64,000 bases of DNA. Source: Polaromonas eurypsychrophila (lineage in GTDB: Bacteria > Pseudomonadota > Gammaproteobacteria > Burkholderiales > Burkholderiaceae_C). Position 1 is the first letter of the stretch, and each line of letters opens with the position of its first letter. This document shows positions 34,767 to 43,400 of the stretch, piece after piece. Location: assembly GCF_014641715.1 (NCBI RefSeq), contig NZ_BMIG01000007.1, positions 62,001 to 126,000 of the forward strand, given 5' to 3'. A model generated the notes under the pieces. That model had not been told where the DNA came from. It saw only the letters and a list, made by a program, of their open reading frames with translations, and made no database searches. The position numbers and the translations under genes are program-made.

Positions 34767-36193
34767 TTCTGCACCGGTCGGGCTGAGCTTGTCGAAGCCG
34801 CGGCAGGCACTTCGACAGGCTCAGTGCGAACGGGGGGAGATGTCCAAGGTGCGTTTTCCTGCTTGGCCCGGGCCTGTGCCTGCCACCAGTCTGGCCATTG
34901 CCCGGCGGGCGCAATGCCATCGACGGTATCGGGCCCAACCATGTGCTGGGCCTGCGCGGCGTCGGCTATGCCGGGCGCCACGCCGCCTTCCCGCACGGTG
35001 GCAATCGCCTTGAGCAGGACCCGGCGGTTCGCCATGATGACTTTGTCACTGGTGCCAAGATGCTCCCGTGTGCGGTCCTGGATCGCGCCCATGCTTTCTA
35101 CCGCCCATTGGTCGTGCACATTGATGTCTTCCTCGCCCATTCCCAGGTAGGTCTGGGTGCGCTGCTCCTCGGCGCTGAAGCCCCAATTGTTGTGACGTCC
35201 GGCGTTAGGGATGTAGTCGGGCAGCGAGATGAACTGCTGGCGCTGCGCACGCATGCTCTCTTTGTCCAGCGGCCCGGCAAAACTGGTGAAGTAGGAATAC
35301 CAGTAGGTGTGGGTGTCGTCCACCGGCACATGCATCTGCGTGATGGTCATGGTTTCCGACAGCGGGATCACAAAGGTTGCCGGAAAGATGGCCTGGGTGA
35401 CACGCACGTGGGTCAGCTCTTTATTCATGGAGCGCAAGGCCGTAAGCTGCATGCCCCAGGGTTTGCTCTCAAAGCTGATGTCGGGCTGGGCAAACTCGCG
35501 CATGATGCGTGTCATCGGCCATTGCTCGCCATCGATGGCGCCGGCGCTGGCACTGCGGAACTGTTTGCCGGCTGCGTTGCTGCCGATGTCGGCCAGCGCT
35601 TCGTCCTGCAAAAAGCGGTGCAGAAAAGAAGGATGCGCGGGGTCTATGCCGACTTCAAACGCCTGCAGCCAGTTCGCGTTCCACAAGCCCTTGAAGGCAA
35701 AGGTGTGGGTCGTCGGCGCGCGGAAGCAGTCAAAAGCTGGCAGCGGCGGCGGGATGGAACCCTCGGGGCCCAGCCAGGCGAAGATCACGTCGCTTTTTTC
35801 GATCACCGGGTAGCTGCGCTGTTTCACGCGCTCACACAGCTTGCTGCCGACAGGTTCTGCCGGGGTTTCCAGGCAGCGGCCAGCCACGTCGAACTTCCAG
35901 CCGTGAAAGGGGCAGCGCAGGCCGTCGCCCTCGGCGCGGCCGAAGGACAGGTCGGCGCCGCGGTGCGGGCAGTGGCGGTCCAGCAGGCCATAGTTGCCCT
36001 GGTCGTTGCGGAACAGCACGAAGTCCTGGCCCATCAGGCGGACGGCCTTGACCGGGCGTTTGTCCATGCGGGGATCGAGCGCCGGGTTGAACTCGTCGAC
36101 CAGTGCCGCGGGTTGCCAGTAGCTGCGCAGCAACGCGCCGCAGGGTGTGTCCGGCCCGACGCGGGTGATCAATTCGTTTTGTTCTGCATTCAT
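34763..36193 (-). CDS. Rieske non-heme iron oxygenase, alpha subunit (phthalate-type)
   Basis: A 476-residue oxygenase. The Rieske centre is CPHRGADLSFGRAEGDGLRC with PFHGWKF (C-x-H ... C-x2-H). The mononuclear iron site is in GIDPAHPSFLHRFL (D-x2-H-x4-H). It is like phthalate/phenoxybenzoate-type single-subunit oxygenases, dihydroxylating or dealkylating an aromatic compound. It needs external electron donors, probably the ferredoxin at 32944. The last 20 or so residues (PPVRTEPVEVPAAAS...) come from a REP-like palindrome and are probably a non-native tail. It begins an operon facing a GntR gene. Confidence 0.92.
   Translation of the reverse strand: MNAEQNELITRVGPDTPCGALLRSYWQPAALVDEFNPALDPRMDKRPVKAVRLMGQDFVLFRNDQGNYGLLDRHCPHRGADLSFGRAEGDGLRCPFHGWKFDVAGRCLETPAEPVGSKLCERVKQRSYPVIEKSDVIFAWLGPEGSIPPPLPAFDCFRAPTTHTFAFKGLWNANWLQAFEVGIDPAHPSFLHRFLQDEALADIGSNAAGKQFRSASAGAIDGEQWPMTRIMREFAQPDISFESKPWGMQLTALRSMNKELTHVRVTQAIFPATFVIPLSETMTITQMHVPVDDTHTYWYSYFTSFAGPLDKESMRAQRQQFISLPDYIPNAGRHNNWGFSAEEQRTQTYLGMGEEDINVHDQWAVESMGAIQDRTREHLGTSDKVIMANRRVLLKAIATVREGGVAPGIADAAQAQHMVGPDTVDGIAPAGQWPDWWQAQARAKQENAPWTSPPVRTEPVEVPAAASTSSARPVQK
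34776..34832. repeat. REP-like palindrome forming the Rieske gene 3' end
   Basis: Arms CTGAGCTTGTCGAAG (34783-34797) and CTTCGACAGGCTCAG (34810-34824) with one G-U-compatible mismatch; flanks CGGTCGGG and GTGCGAACGG. This CTTCGACAGGCTCAG sequence is a widespread proteobacterial repeat. Here it is translated as the oxygenase C-terminus. Confidence 0.75.
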
Positions 36194-36213
36194 GGGGCGA
36201 CCTTCTTAAAACG

Positions 36214-36240
36214 GTATACCGAATTTAAAATTCAGTGTAC
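36214..36240. promoter_or_regulatory. Imperfect 27-bp palindrome between Rieske gene and gntR
   Basis: GTATACCGAATTT and AAATTCAGTGTAC flank one A; 11 of 13 positions are complementary. It sits 20 bp before the Rieske start and 10 bp before the GntR start, so a bound GntR dimer could repress both genes. Confidence 0.6.
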
Positions 36241-36250
36241 ATTTCTCATC

Positions 36251-36973
36251 ATGAACTTGCAAGAGACGGTGCTGATCCAGTTGCGCGACCTGATTTTGCG
36301 CGGCGAATTCGAGCCTGGCCAGCGCCTGGCTGAGCAGCAACTGGCCGAGCGCCTGGGCGCCTCCCGCACCCCGGTACGCGCGGCCCTGGTCACGCTGGAG
36401 CAGGAAGGCCTGGTCGAAGCCAACGACACAGGCAAGTTTCTGGTGCGCCAGTTCACGCCGCGTGAAGTTGCCGACGCCATTGCCGTGCGTGGCCAGCTCG
36501 AAGGCATGGCAGCGCGGCTGGTGGCCGAACACGGCGTCTCGCGCCAGTTGCAGGGTGACTTGCAGGCTTGCCTGGATGAGGGCGACCTGGCGCTGGCCGC
36601 CAACCCGCTGGACTACGAAAGTTATGCGGCTTACGCCGTGGTCAACGATCGTTTCCACGCACTGGTGCTCGAAGCCAGCGGCAACCGCGCCTTGCAGCGC
36701 GCCGTGGCGCTCAACGACAAACTGCCGTTTGCGCCGGCGTCTGCCATGCTGCCGATGCAGGGCACGGTGACACTGGACCGGGACTGGATGCTGTACGCGC
36801 ACCGCCAGCACCACATGTTGTTCGCCGCACTCAAAGCCGGCGAGGGCGCGCGCGCCCAGGCGCTGGCCATCGAACACACCGAAGTCGCGCAGATGAACAT
36901 GCGCATGGCGCTGGAGCGCCGGGCCGAGACTGAACGTGTGTTGCCGGCGATCCGACTGGTGGTGGGGCGTTGA
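36251..36973 (+). CDS. GntR-family (FCD) transcriptional regulator
   Basis: A 240-residue protein. The winged helix (about 5-70) reads LRDLILRGEFEPGQRLAEQQ, LGASRTPVRAALVTLEQEGL; the C-terminal FCD effector domain has ADAIAVRGQLEGMAARLVAE and the histidine HALVLEASGN. It is divergent from the Rieske operon with a palindrome between, so it is the likely local regulator sensing a carboxylic effector. The frame is open far upstream, but homology begins at ATG 36251. Confidence 0.9.
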   Translation: MNLQETVLIQLRDLILRGEFEPGQRLAEQQLAERLGASRTPVRAALVTLEQEGLVEANDTGKFLVRQFTPREVADAIAVRGQLEGMAARLVAEHGVSRQLQGDLQACLDEGDLALAANPLDYESYAAYAVVNDRFHALVLEASGNRALQRAVALNDKLPFAPASAMLPMQGTVTLDRDWMLYAHRQHHMLFAALKAGEGARAQALAIEHTEVAQMNMRMALERRAETERVLPAIRLVVGR

Positions 36974-37665
36974 CACCCGCACCCGTGAGTTTTACCGCTG
37001 CTGGTGTACGCCGCGGTTTTTTCGCCGCCCAGGTGATGGCGCCGGGCATCACGCTGTATGCGATGGTTTTCGGTGTGCTGGCCAGCGAGCGCGGCATGTC
37101 GTGGCTGCAGGCCATGCTGATGAGCGCAGCTGTTTATTCAGGCAGCGCACAACTTGCGGCGCTGCAGGGCTGGACCGCCACGGCAGCCGTCACACCGGTC
37201 ATCGTCACGATTTTTGTCATGAATGCGCGTTATGTACTCTACGGCGCAGCGCTCCAGCCCTGGCTGACCGGCTTGCCGCGGCACCAGAGCTGGGGCTCAC
37301 TGTTTTTTCTCGGCGACGGCAACTGGGCCATGGCCATGCGTGAATACGAAGCTGGCTACCGCGACGCCGGTTACGTGCTGGGCTCCGGCTTGGCCATGTT
37401 TGTGCCCTGGATAGGGGGCACGCTGCTGGGCCACCTGCTGGCGGGTAATGTGCCCAACCCAGCCGCTTTTGGCCTTGACTTCATGCTGGCGGCGTTTGCC
37501 GCAGCGATTGGCATCGTGCTGTGGCGCGGCAAGTCCGACCTGTGGCCGGTGGCTGCTGCGGGCTTGGTGGCGCTGGTCCTGCACCGGCTGGTGCCAGGCG
37601 CCTGGTACATCGTGGGTGCGGGCGTGGCGGGCGGGCTGATGGGAGCGTGGCGCCATGGCCGTTGA
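36970..37665 (+). CDS. azlC: AzlC-family amino acid exporter large subunit
   Basis: A 231-residue membrane protein with about six helices: RRGFFAAQVMAPGITLYAMV, LMSAAVYSGSAQLAALQGW, and TIFVMNARYVLYGAALQPWL, the AzlC/BrnF signature. With AzlD it exports branched-chain amino acids in studied systems. The start is uncertain: TTG at 36970 overlapping the gntR stop, or GTG at 36985. Confidence 0.9.
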   Translation: MTPAPVSFTAAGVRRGFFAAQVMAPGITLYAMVFGVLASERGMSWLQAMLMSAAVYSGSAQLAALQGWTATAAVTPVIVTIFVMNARYVLYGAALQPWLTGLPRHQSWGSLFFLGDGNWAMAMREYEAGYRDAGYVLGSGLAMFVPWIGGTLLGHLLAGNVPNPAAFGLDFMLAAFAAAIGIVLWRGKSDLWPVAAAGLVALVLHRLVPGAWYIVGAGVAGGLMGAWRHGR

Positions 37666-37957
37666 ATCGACTTTCTGGCTGGCACTGCTGGGCATGGCGC
37701 TCGCGTCCTTCGCCTGCCGCATCAGCGGCTTCCTGCTGATGGGTTATGTGGCCATCACGCCGTGCGTGGAGGCCGCGCTCAAATCGATACCGATCTCGGT
37801 GATGGTCGGCATCGTCACGCCCGCAGCCACCGCGGGCAAGCTGCCTGAACTGCTGGCCCTGCTGGCGGTGGGTCTGGTGATGAAGCTGGTGCGCAACGAC
37901 CTGGCAGCCGCCGTGGCGGGTGCAGCCACGGTGGCCGTGGCGCGCTGGCTGACATAG
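37655..37957 (+). CDS. azlD: AzlD-family small exporter subunit
   Basis: A 100-residue four-helix membrane protein, overlapping azlC by 11 bp: FWLALLGMALASFACRISGF, CVEAALKSIPISVMVGIVTP, LVMKLVRNDLAAAVAG. It matches AzlD/BrnE, the obligate partner of AzlC. A dispersed repeat begins at its stop codon. Confidence 0.9.
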   Translation: MAVESTFWLALLGMALASFACRISGFLLMGYVAITPCVEAALKSIPISVMVGIVTPAATAGKLPELLALLAVGLVMKLVRNDLAAAVAGAATVAVARWLT

Positions 37958-38050
37958 CCCCCACGGTTGCTCGCTTCGCGTAGCGCCCTGCCCCCCGAGG
38001 GGGCCGCTGCGCCTGCGGCCCGGCAAAGCCGGATCCGCGGCCCCTGCTGG
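37956..38050 (+). repeat. GC-rich dispersed repeat (CCCCGAGGGGGCC family)
   Basis: AGCCCCCACGG..., TCGCTTCGCGTAGCG, CTGCCCCCCGAGGGGGCCGC, GCAAAGCCGGATCCGCGGCC. This is the intergenic version closest to the copy that interrupts thrC. After it, GCGGGCTTGACCCGC (38081-38095) is a member of a second palindromic repeat type also seen at 47367. Confidence 0.85.
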
Positions 38051-38117
38051 TCTGGACCTCTACACCACGATCCCGTCATTGCGGGCTTGACCCGCACCAT
38101 GTTGCGCGGTCCGGGCT

Positions 38118-39152
38118 TTATTCCTTGGCCACCTGCAACACCAGCTTGCCGAAGTTCTCGCCGTTGAAGAGCTTGAGCAGGGTTTCGGGGAAGTTCTCCA
38201 GCCCTTGCGCCACATCTTCCCTGCTCTTCATCTTGCCGTCCTTCAGGTAGCCGGCCATCTCGGCAATCGCCAAGGGGTAGCGGTCGGCGTAGTCGAAGAC
38301 CACAATGCCTTCCATGCGCGCGCGGTTCACCAGCAGCGACAGGTAGTTAGCCGGGCCCTTGACCGGCGTGGTGTTGTTGTACTGGCTGATAGCGCCGCAG
38401 ATGATGATGCGCGCGCCGCGCGTGATGCGTGTCAGCACCGCGTCAAGTATGTCGCCGCCCACGTTGTCAAAATAAATGTCCACGCCTTTGGGGCAATGTT
38501 CTTTGAGTCCGGCCTTGACGTCACCGGCTTTGTAGTCGATGCAGGCGTCGAAGCCCAGCTCGTTGACCACCCAGTCGCACTTGGCCTTGCCGCCAGCGAT
38601 ACCCACAACGCGGCAGCCCTTGAGCTTGGCGATCTGGCCAACTGTCTGGCCAACGGCACCGGCAGCGCCAGACACCACCACGGTGTCTCCGGCCTTGGGC
38701 TGGCCCACATCCATCAGGCCGAAGTAACCCGTCATGCCGGGCATGCCCAGCACATTGAGCCAGGTGGTCAGGCCCAGACGCGCATCGATCTTGAACATGC
38801 CGCTGCGTTTGATCTGCGCCTCGGGGATCAGGCAGTATTCCTGCACGTCCAGCCCGGCATTGACATAGTCGCCCACGGCAAAGGCCGGGTCATGCGAAGC
38901 GATTACCTTGCCGATGCCGCCGGCGCGCATCACCGCACCGATCTCGACCGGCGGGATGTAACTTTTGCCTTCGTTCATCCAGCCTCGCATGGCCGGGTCC
39001 AGCGAGAGGTACAAGGTCTTGATCAGCACGCCGCCGGAGCCGGGTTCGGCGACCGGCTCGGTAGTGAAGTTCCAGTTGGCCCGGGTCGGCAAGCCGGTAG
39101 GGCGCGCGGCCAGGCGTACCTGGTGATTGATCAGTGAAGCTATGGCAGTCAT
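38118..39152 (-). CDS. NADP-dependent oxidoreductase (MDR, zinc-free)
   Basis: A 344-residue medium-chain reductase. The N-terminal GroES-like part has YLSLDPAMRGWMNEGKSYIP; the Rossmann fold has VVVSGAAGAVGQTVGQIAKL; then GVDIYFDNVGGDILDAVL. This matches the leukotriene-B4 12-hydroxydehydrogenase/CurA/YncB group, which reduces alkenals and enones with NADPH. No zinc ligands. It stands alone; 39153-39330 has no gene. Confidence 0.93.
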   Translation of the reverse strand: MTAIASLINHQVRLAARPTGLPTRANWNFTTEPVAEPGSGGVLIKTLYLSLDPAMRGWMNEGKSYIPPVEIGAVMRAGGIGKVIASHDPAFAVGDYVNAGLDVQEYCLIPEAQIKRSGMFKIDARLGLTTWLNVLGMPGMTGYFGLMDVGQPKAGDTVVVSGAAGAVGQTVGQIAKLKGCRVVGIAGGKAKCDWVVNELGFDACIDYKAGDVKAGLKEHCPKGVDIYFDNVGGDILDAVLTRITRGARIIICGAISQYNNTTPVKGPANYLSLLVNRARMEGIVVFDYADRYPLAIAEMAGYLKDGKMKSREDVAQGLENFPETLLKLFNGENFGKLVLQVAKE

Positions 39153-39330
39153 GGGATTCTCCAGTGTGAAACATCTGCCGCTCTTGTAATGGGCCTGTCA
39201 GACGGCGTTGATGGCGCATCTTAGCGAGGCAAGGCGGATCAGAAAGTCGCCCAAGCGATTGCTCACACAAAATTTCTCGAAATCAGATCGACCCAACCTT
39301 TTTCCCTACATCGGCAAAAAGCCTCGTCTC

Positions 39331-41385
39331 CTAGGAACTCGGATCGCGTTGGCAGACGGATTCCAGGATTTTTTCAACCTCATCAAAATCGGTTGGTTTG
39401 ACCAGGTGGTAATCAAAACCCGTTTCTTTTGACCGCTGCCGGTCTGCCTCCAGCCCATACCCCGTCAGGGCGACCAGCACGACGTTTTTCAGTGTGGGTT
39501 CCTGGCGGATTCGCTCAGCCACCTGGAACCCGTTGAGCCCTGGCAGGCCAATATCCAGCAGAACCAGGTCCGGGTGCCAGGCAAGAGCCATATCCACTGC
39601 GTCCGGGCCATCGTGAGCCATCCGGACTTCATGCCCTGACATTTGCAGCAGCATCGCCACGGTTTGTGCCGCGTCCACGTTGTCATCGACGACCAGCACC
39701 CGACAGCATTTTCCGCGCGGCCGAGCCGGTTCAACAGGCGTCGACGGCGACGGCGGTATTGAGGTGAGCATCACCGGCAGACGCACTACAAACTCGCTGC
39801 CTTGTCCCAGGATGCTGTGCGCCTCTACGGTCCCGCCGTGCAAATCCACCAGCCGTTGCACCAGGCACAGACCAATGCCCAAGCCGCCTTCCGAGCGGTC
39901 CAGTGACCGTTCGGCCTGCGTGAACAGGTCGAAGATGCGGGGTAGCAATTCGGGGGAGATGCCGACGCCGGTATCGCGCACCCGCAGCACGGCGGTATCG
40001 CCTTCGCGCCCGACCGTCAGAGTGATGCGGCCGCCCTCTTCGGTGTACTTGGCGGCGTTGGTGAGCAGATTCACCACCACCTGCTCCAGTCGGGCGGCGT
40101 CTGCATGCAACCAGATAGGTTCCGGCGGTAGCGACACCTCAAGTTCATGCCGGCGCTGTACGATCAGCGGCTGCGCTGTCTCAACCGCCCGCTCCACGAT
40201 GCCGCTCAAAACGATCCGCTCTTGACGAAGTTGTACCTTGCCGGTTGTGATGCGGGAGACTTCCAGCAGGTCATCGATGAGATGCTTCAGTTGCCCCACC
40301 TGACGTTCAATGATGGTGCGGGCCTGCAGCTGGAGTGGGTCTTCGTTCTGCTGGAGACGAAGGAGGCGCACGGCGTTTGAGATGGGCGCCAGCGGGTTGC
40401 GGAGTTCATGACTGAGCATCGCCAGAAACTCATCCTTGCGGCGGTGCAGGTCGGCCAGCGCTTCCGCTTGCTCTTGTAACTTCCGCTCGGACTGTTTCCG
40501 TGCGGTAATGTCATTGAAAATGACAGCTACTTTCCGGCTCTCCGGCCCACCGATCCGGAAGGCGTAGACATCGAACCAACGGCCATTCAACGCTTTCGCT
40601 TCGTTGACAAAGCGGATCGGGTTACTTGTCAGAATGACATTGCCGTAAGTTTCAATCCAATGCCTCTCAATATTCGGCGCGATCTCGCGCATACGTTTGC
40701 CCATCGCTTCAAATATTCCAGACTGTTTCTCAAAAGAAGGATTCACTTCAAGAAATCGGTAATCGATCGGCTTTTTCTGCTCATCAAAAATCATCTCGAT
40801 GACGCAAAAACCCTCGTCAATCGAGTTGAATAAATTGCGATAACGTTCTTCGGATTCACGCAAGGCGTTTTCCGCCTGTTTGCGCTCGGCAATTTCCACG
40901 CGCAGTTGCGCGTTCAAAGTGTCCGATGCTTCAGTGAGTTCATGCTGGCGCAATGACCCGAGTAATAAGGCCTCGTTCATCGCGACGGTCTGTCCATGAG
41001 ACTGCGCGGTCTCGGTCACTTGAATGATGATCCCCGCAGCGCGCTCACCCGCCCGCACCGGCCACATCGTGTAAGACCACAGGACAGGATGCGGGTTCGA
41101 GCCTCGATGTTCCGTGTGGCTTTCGGATTCTCCCGTCTGGTAAACGCGCTCCAGCAGGCTCAGGCATTCGTCGTTGTCCAGCATCATTTCGGCGAACGGT
41201 TTTCCGGCCAGTTGTTCTGCGGATTTATCCATAAGGCGGCAGAAGGCTGGGTTGACATAGCGCACGATGTGGCTGGCTCCCTGCACTGCAACCATCGGCA
41301 GGGGCGAATGCTCGGCGACCGCCAGGCAGAGGTCGGACAGGTCAGGCGGCCGCTGCGGGGGGGGTGATGTTGGACTTGTCTGCAT
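39331..41385 (-). CDS. Hybrid sensor histidine kinase (PAS-PAS-HisKA-HATPase-REC)
   Basis: A 684-residue cytoplasmic kinase with no membrane helix. PAS 1 (about 20-125), coiled coil, PAS 2 (about 175-295), HisKA with EFLAMLSHELRNPLAPISNA (phospho-His), HATPase with NLLTNAAKYTEEGG and DTGVGISPELLPRIFDLFTQ, then a C-terminal receiver (about 565-680) with VVDDNVDAAQTV and phospho-Asp in LVLLDIGLPGLNG. It lies 13 bp downstream of a kaiC gene, so its input or output is probably tied to KaiC. No DNA-binding output domain is present. Confidence 0.93.
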   Translation of the reverse strand: MQTSPTSPPPQRPPDLSDLCLAVAEHSPLPMVAVQGASHIVRYVNPAFCRLMDKSAEQLAGKPFAEMMLDNDECLSLLERVYQTGESESHTEHRGSNPHPVLWSYTMWPVRAGERAAGIIIQVTETAQSHGQTVAMNEALLLGSLRQHELTEASDTLNAQLRVEIAERKQAENALRESEERYRNLFNSIDEGFCVIEMIFDEQKKPIDYRFLEVNPSFEKQSGIFEAMGKRMREIAPNIERHWIETYGNVILTSNPIRFVNEAKALNGRWFDVYAFRIGGPESRKVAVIFNDITARKQSERKLQEQAEALADLHRRKDEFLAMLSHELRNPLAPISNAVRLLRLQQNEDPLQLQARTIIERQVGQLKHLIDDLLEVSRITTGKVQLRQERIVLSGIVERAVETAQPLIVQRRHELEVSLPPEPIWLHADAARLEQVVVNLLTNAAKYTEEGGRITLTVGREGDTAVLRVRDTGVGISPELLPRIFDLFTQAERSLDRSEGGLGIGLCLVQRLVDLHGGTVEAHSILGQGSEFVVRLPVMLTSIPPSPSTPVEPARPRGKCCRVLVVDDNVDAAQTVAMLLQMSGHEVRMAHDGPDAVDMALAWHPDLVLLDIGLPGLNGFQVAERIRQEPTLKNVVLVALTGYGLEADRQRSKETGFDYHLVKPTDFDEVEKILESVCQRDPSS

Positions 41386-41398
41386 AACAAGTGAGAAT

Positions 41399-42967
41399 TT
41401 ACTTCCTCGCTTTCGGCTCCGGTGCGGGTTCTTCTTCCTGCGTCTGGCGCGGGCCGGTTCGCTGGGGAATGCCGGCGGTCAGCCCAATGTATTCTGTACT
41501 CCGCGGGTGGATAACAACCACACCCTTGTTTGTGATGACATATTCGCGGATGTCTTTGCTGTGATTGCCGCCGCGCATTTTGATCACGACCATGACCTTT
41601 CTGAGCTGTCCATCAATCTCCACATAGCGCATTCGGAGAATATCGTCGGTGAGGAACGAAATGGTGTAATGACTGAACGACAGCGCAGTAAATGTATCCT
41701 CCACTTCGACGGTGCTGAGAATCGTGACCCCGGCCCCCGTCAACGCCCCGATCATCCGGTAAAGCGACTCGCGAAAGTCGGCGCGAAAGCCGGGCGCCAG
41801 CGCCATCTCAAAACCGACCAGCGAATCGATCACCAGCCGTTTTGCGCCTATCCTTTCGATGGCATCAAGAATTTCCTGCATGGTTTCATCGACCGAAAGG
41901 TCGAGCGGCCTGAGGTAAAGAATCTCCAGTTTTCCCTTTTCCTGCGGCGTTCTTAGATTCAAACCAAAACTGTCGGCGCGATGCGTGTAGCCTGCCGGGC
42001 GTTCTTCAAAGATCGCCATGATTCCTGGCTCCCCATGGCGCAGTCCTTCAGCGATAAATTGTGTCGCCAAAGCAGATTTCCCTGTCCCCGAAGGCCCCGC
42101 AACGAGGAGACTGTCGCCCTCCAGAATACCCCCGCCCATCATCTTGTCCAGCTCGGGAATGCCCATGGAGAGCCGCCGTTTTCGAACCGGTTTCATCGCT
42201 TTTCCGGCCAGTCCCAGAGTCCGTGAGAACGCCTGAACTCCGTCATCGTTGATGCGCACAGTGTGCATTCCCGGCACCGACGCCTGCCCGCGCAGTTTCA
42301 TGATCTGCAATTTCCGCACCACGGAATTTCTTTCTGCCACCTGAGACAGCCAGAAGAGGCCATCGACAATGGTAAACAGCGGATTGTCGCGAATCTCGTC
42401 CTGGGCATATTCGCCGACCAGAAACGTCGTGGCCTCCCAACTGGTCAGAAACTGGGCGAGGCGCTGAATGAACGATTGCATCTCGATTTCGCTGGAGCTC
42501 GCCTGCGCCGTGCGCACCACGGTGCGAAAGGAGTCCACCACCACCAAGCCCGGCTTGATCGTCGTCACCTGTTTGATGATTTCATCGAGGACCGCGTCCA
42601 GATCTTTCCCCAGCACCACGTCGCTCAGGTTGATGAAGCGGACGGCCTTGCCCAATTTGGATTCGTCGAAGAAAGAAAACTGTTGCTGATAGCGCAGCAT
42701 TTTGATCGCCGATTCACCCAGGACGGTGAAATAGAGCGCCGGTTTTTTCACCGTCGCATTGGCGAAAACGAGTTGATGCGCCATCGTGGTTTTGCCGCAA
42801 CCAGGCGTGCCAGCAATGATGTTGAAAGAAAATTCAGGAATGCCGCCGCCCATGATGTCGTCCAGGCCGCGCACGCCGGTCGGCAGTTTGCGTATCGTGA
42901 CCTTGGCCGGCTGGCTAACGACTTTTTTTGTTGGGCGACTTCCGTTCGCGTCATTTTGTTTTTTCAT
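41399..42967 (-). CDS. KaiC-like double-domain ATPase (second system)
   Basis: A 522-residue protein with two RecA-like domains: Walker A GTPGCGKTTMAHQL (about 42-55) and GPSGTGKSALATQF. The catalytic glutamates are less regular: the first domain has LGESAIKM, the second IFEERPAGY. The region matching the phosphorylation loop reads FSHYTISFLTDDI, so the second phosphosite Thr is not conserved. It overlaps the 149-residue membrane-protein gene by 17 bp and is followed by a hybrid kinase. ATG 42967 follows AAGG; the extended open frame upstream is the neighbour gene's DNA. Confidence 0.88.
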   Translation of the reverse strand: MKKQNDANGSRPTKKVVSQPAKVTIRKLPTGVRGLDDIMGGGIPEFSFNIIAGTPGCGKTTMAHQLVFANATVKKPALYFTVLGESAIKMLRYQQQFSFFDESKLGKAVRFINLSDVVLGKDLDAVLDEIIKQVTTIKPGLVVVDSFRTVVRTAQASSSEIEMQSFIQRLAQFLTSWEATTFLVGEYAQDEIRDNPLFTIVDGLFWLSQVAERNSVVRKLQIMKLRGQASVPGMHTVRINDDGVQAFSRTLGLAGKAMKPVRKRRLSMGIPELDKMMGGGILEGDSLLVAGPSGTGKSALATQFIAEGLRHGEPGIMAIFEERPAGYTHRADSFGLNLRTPQEKGKLEILYLRPLDLSVDETMQEILDAIERIGAKRLVIDSLVGFEMALAPGFRADFRESLYRMIGALTGAGVTILSTVEVEDTFTALSFSHYTISFLTDDILRMRYVEIDGQLRKVMVVIKMRGGNHSKDIREYVITNKGVVVIHPRSTEYIGLTAGIPQRTGPRQTQEEEPAPEPKARK

Positions 42968-43400
42968 TTTTAGCGCCTTTACTAAAATCCAGATCGTTGA
43001 GATACAGTTTTGGCCAGACACCGCGCACCAACTGCACCGTTAATTTTTCGCCGATGAAGGCCACCAGCAGTCCGAGCAACGCAGCGAGCAGAACTACTCT
43101 GCCCTCAAAAAAATAATCCAGGTCAATTTGCGCTTCAAATTTTTCCAGCCCTTCCAAAGTGCCATCTGATTTGACATGCACTGCGCGCAGCCACGGAACC
43201 TCCGCACTGGCCAGCGCAAGCGAGCGGGTGAGGAGCGCACGAAAACCGGTGCTGCCCATAAGGTTCGCCAGCTGCGGGCGCAGTTTCTCAAAGACCAGAA
43301 ACGCCGCCGGAAGTTTTACATCGAAAGATTTATTCCCATTCGTCTCATGAGCAATGAGACGCTCGGCGAAATCCCGCATTTGTGGAGTAGTGCGGTTCAT
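42951..43400 (-). CDS. KaiC-associated membrane protein, function unknown
   Basis: A 149-residue protein starting MNRTTPQMRDFAERLIAHET. Residues about 40-75 are helical (KLRPQLANLMGSTGFRALLT), and one membrane helix is seen near 103-122 (VVLLAALLGLLVAFIGEKLT). The tail is basic. First gene of the kaiC-kinase operon; the overlap with kaiC suggests translational coupling. I do not recognise a named family; it may anchor or regulate the KaiC-kinase pair at the membrane. Confidence 0.75.
   Translation of the reverse strand: MNRTTPQMRDFAERLIAHETNGNKSFDVKLPAAFLVFEKLRPQLANLMGSTGFRALLTRSLALASAEVPWLRAVHVKSDGTLEGLEKFEAQIDLDYFFEGRVVLLAALLGLLVAFIGEKLTVQLVRGVWPKLYLNDLDFSKGAKNEKTK

Noticed and set aside
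34898..36973. A 691-codon plus-strand ORF spanning the Rieske gene antisense and the GntR gene
   Set aside because: Only the last 240 codons (from 36251) look like a protein; the rest is the shadow of the Rieske gene on the opposite strand.
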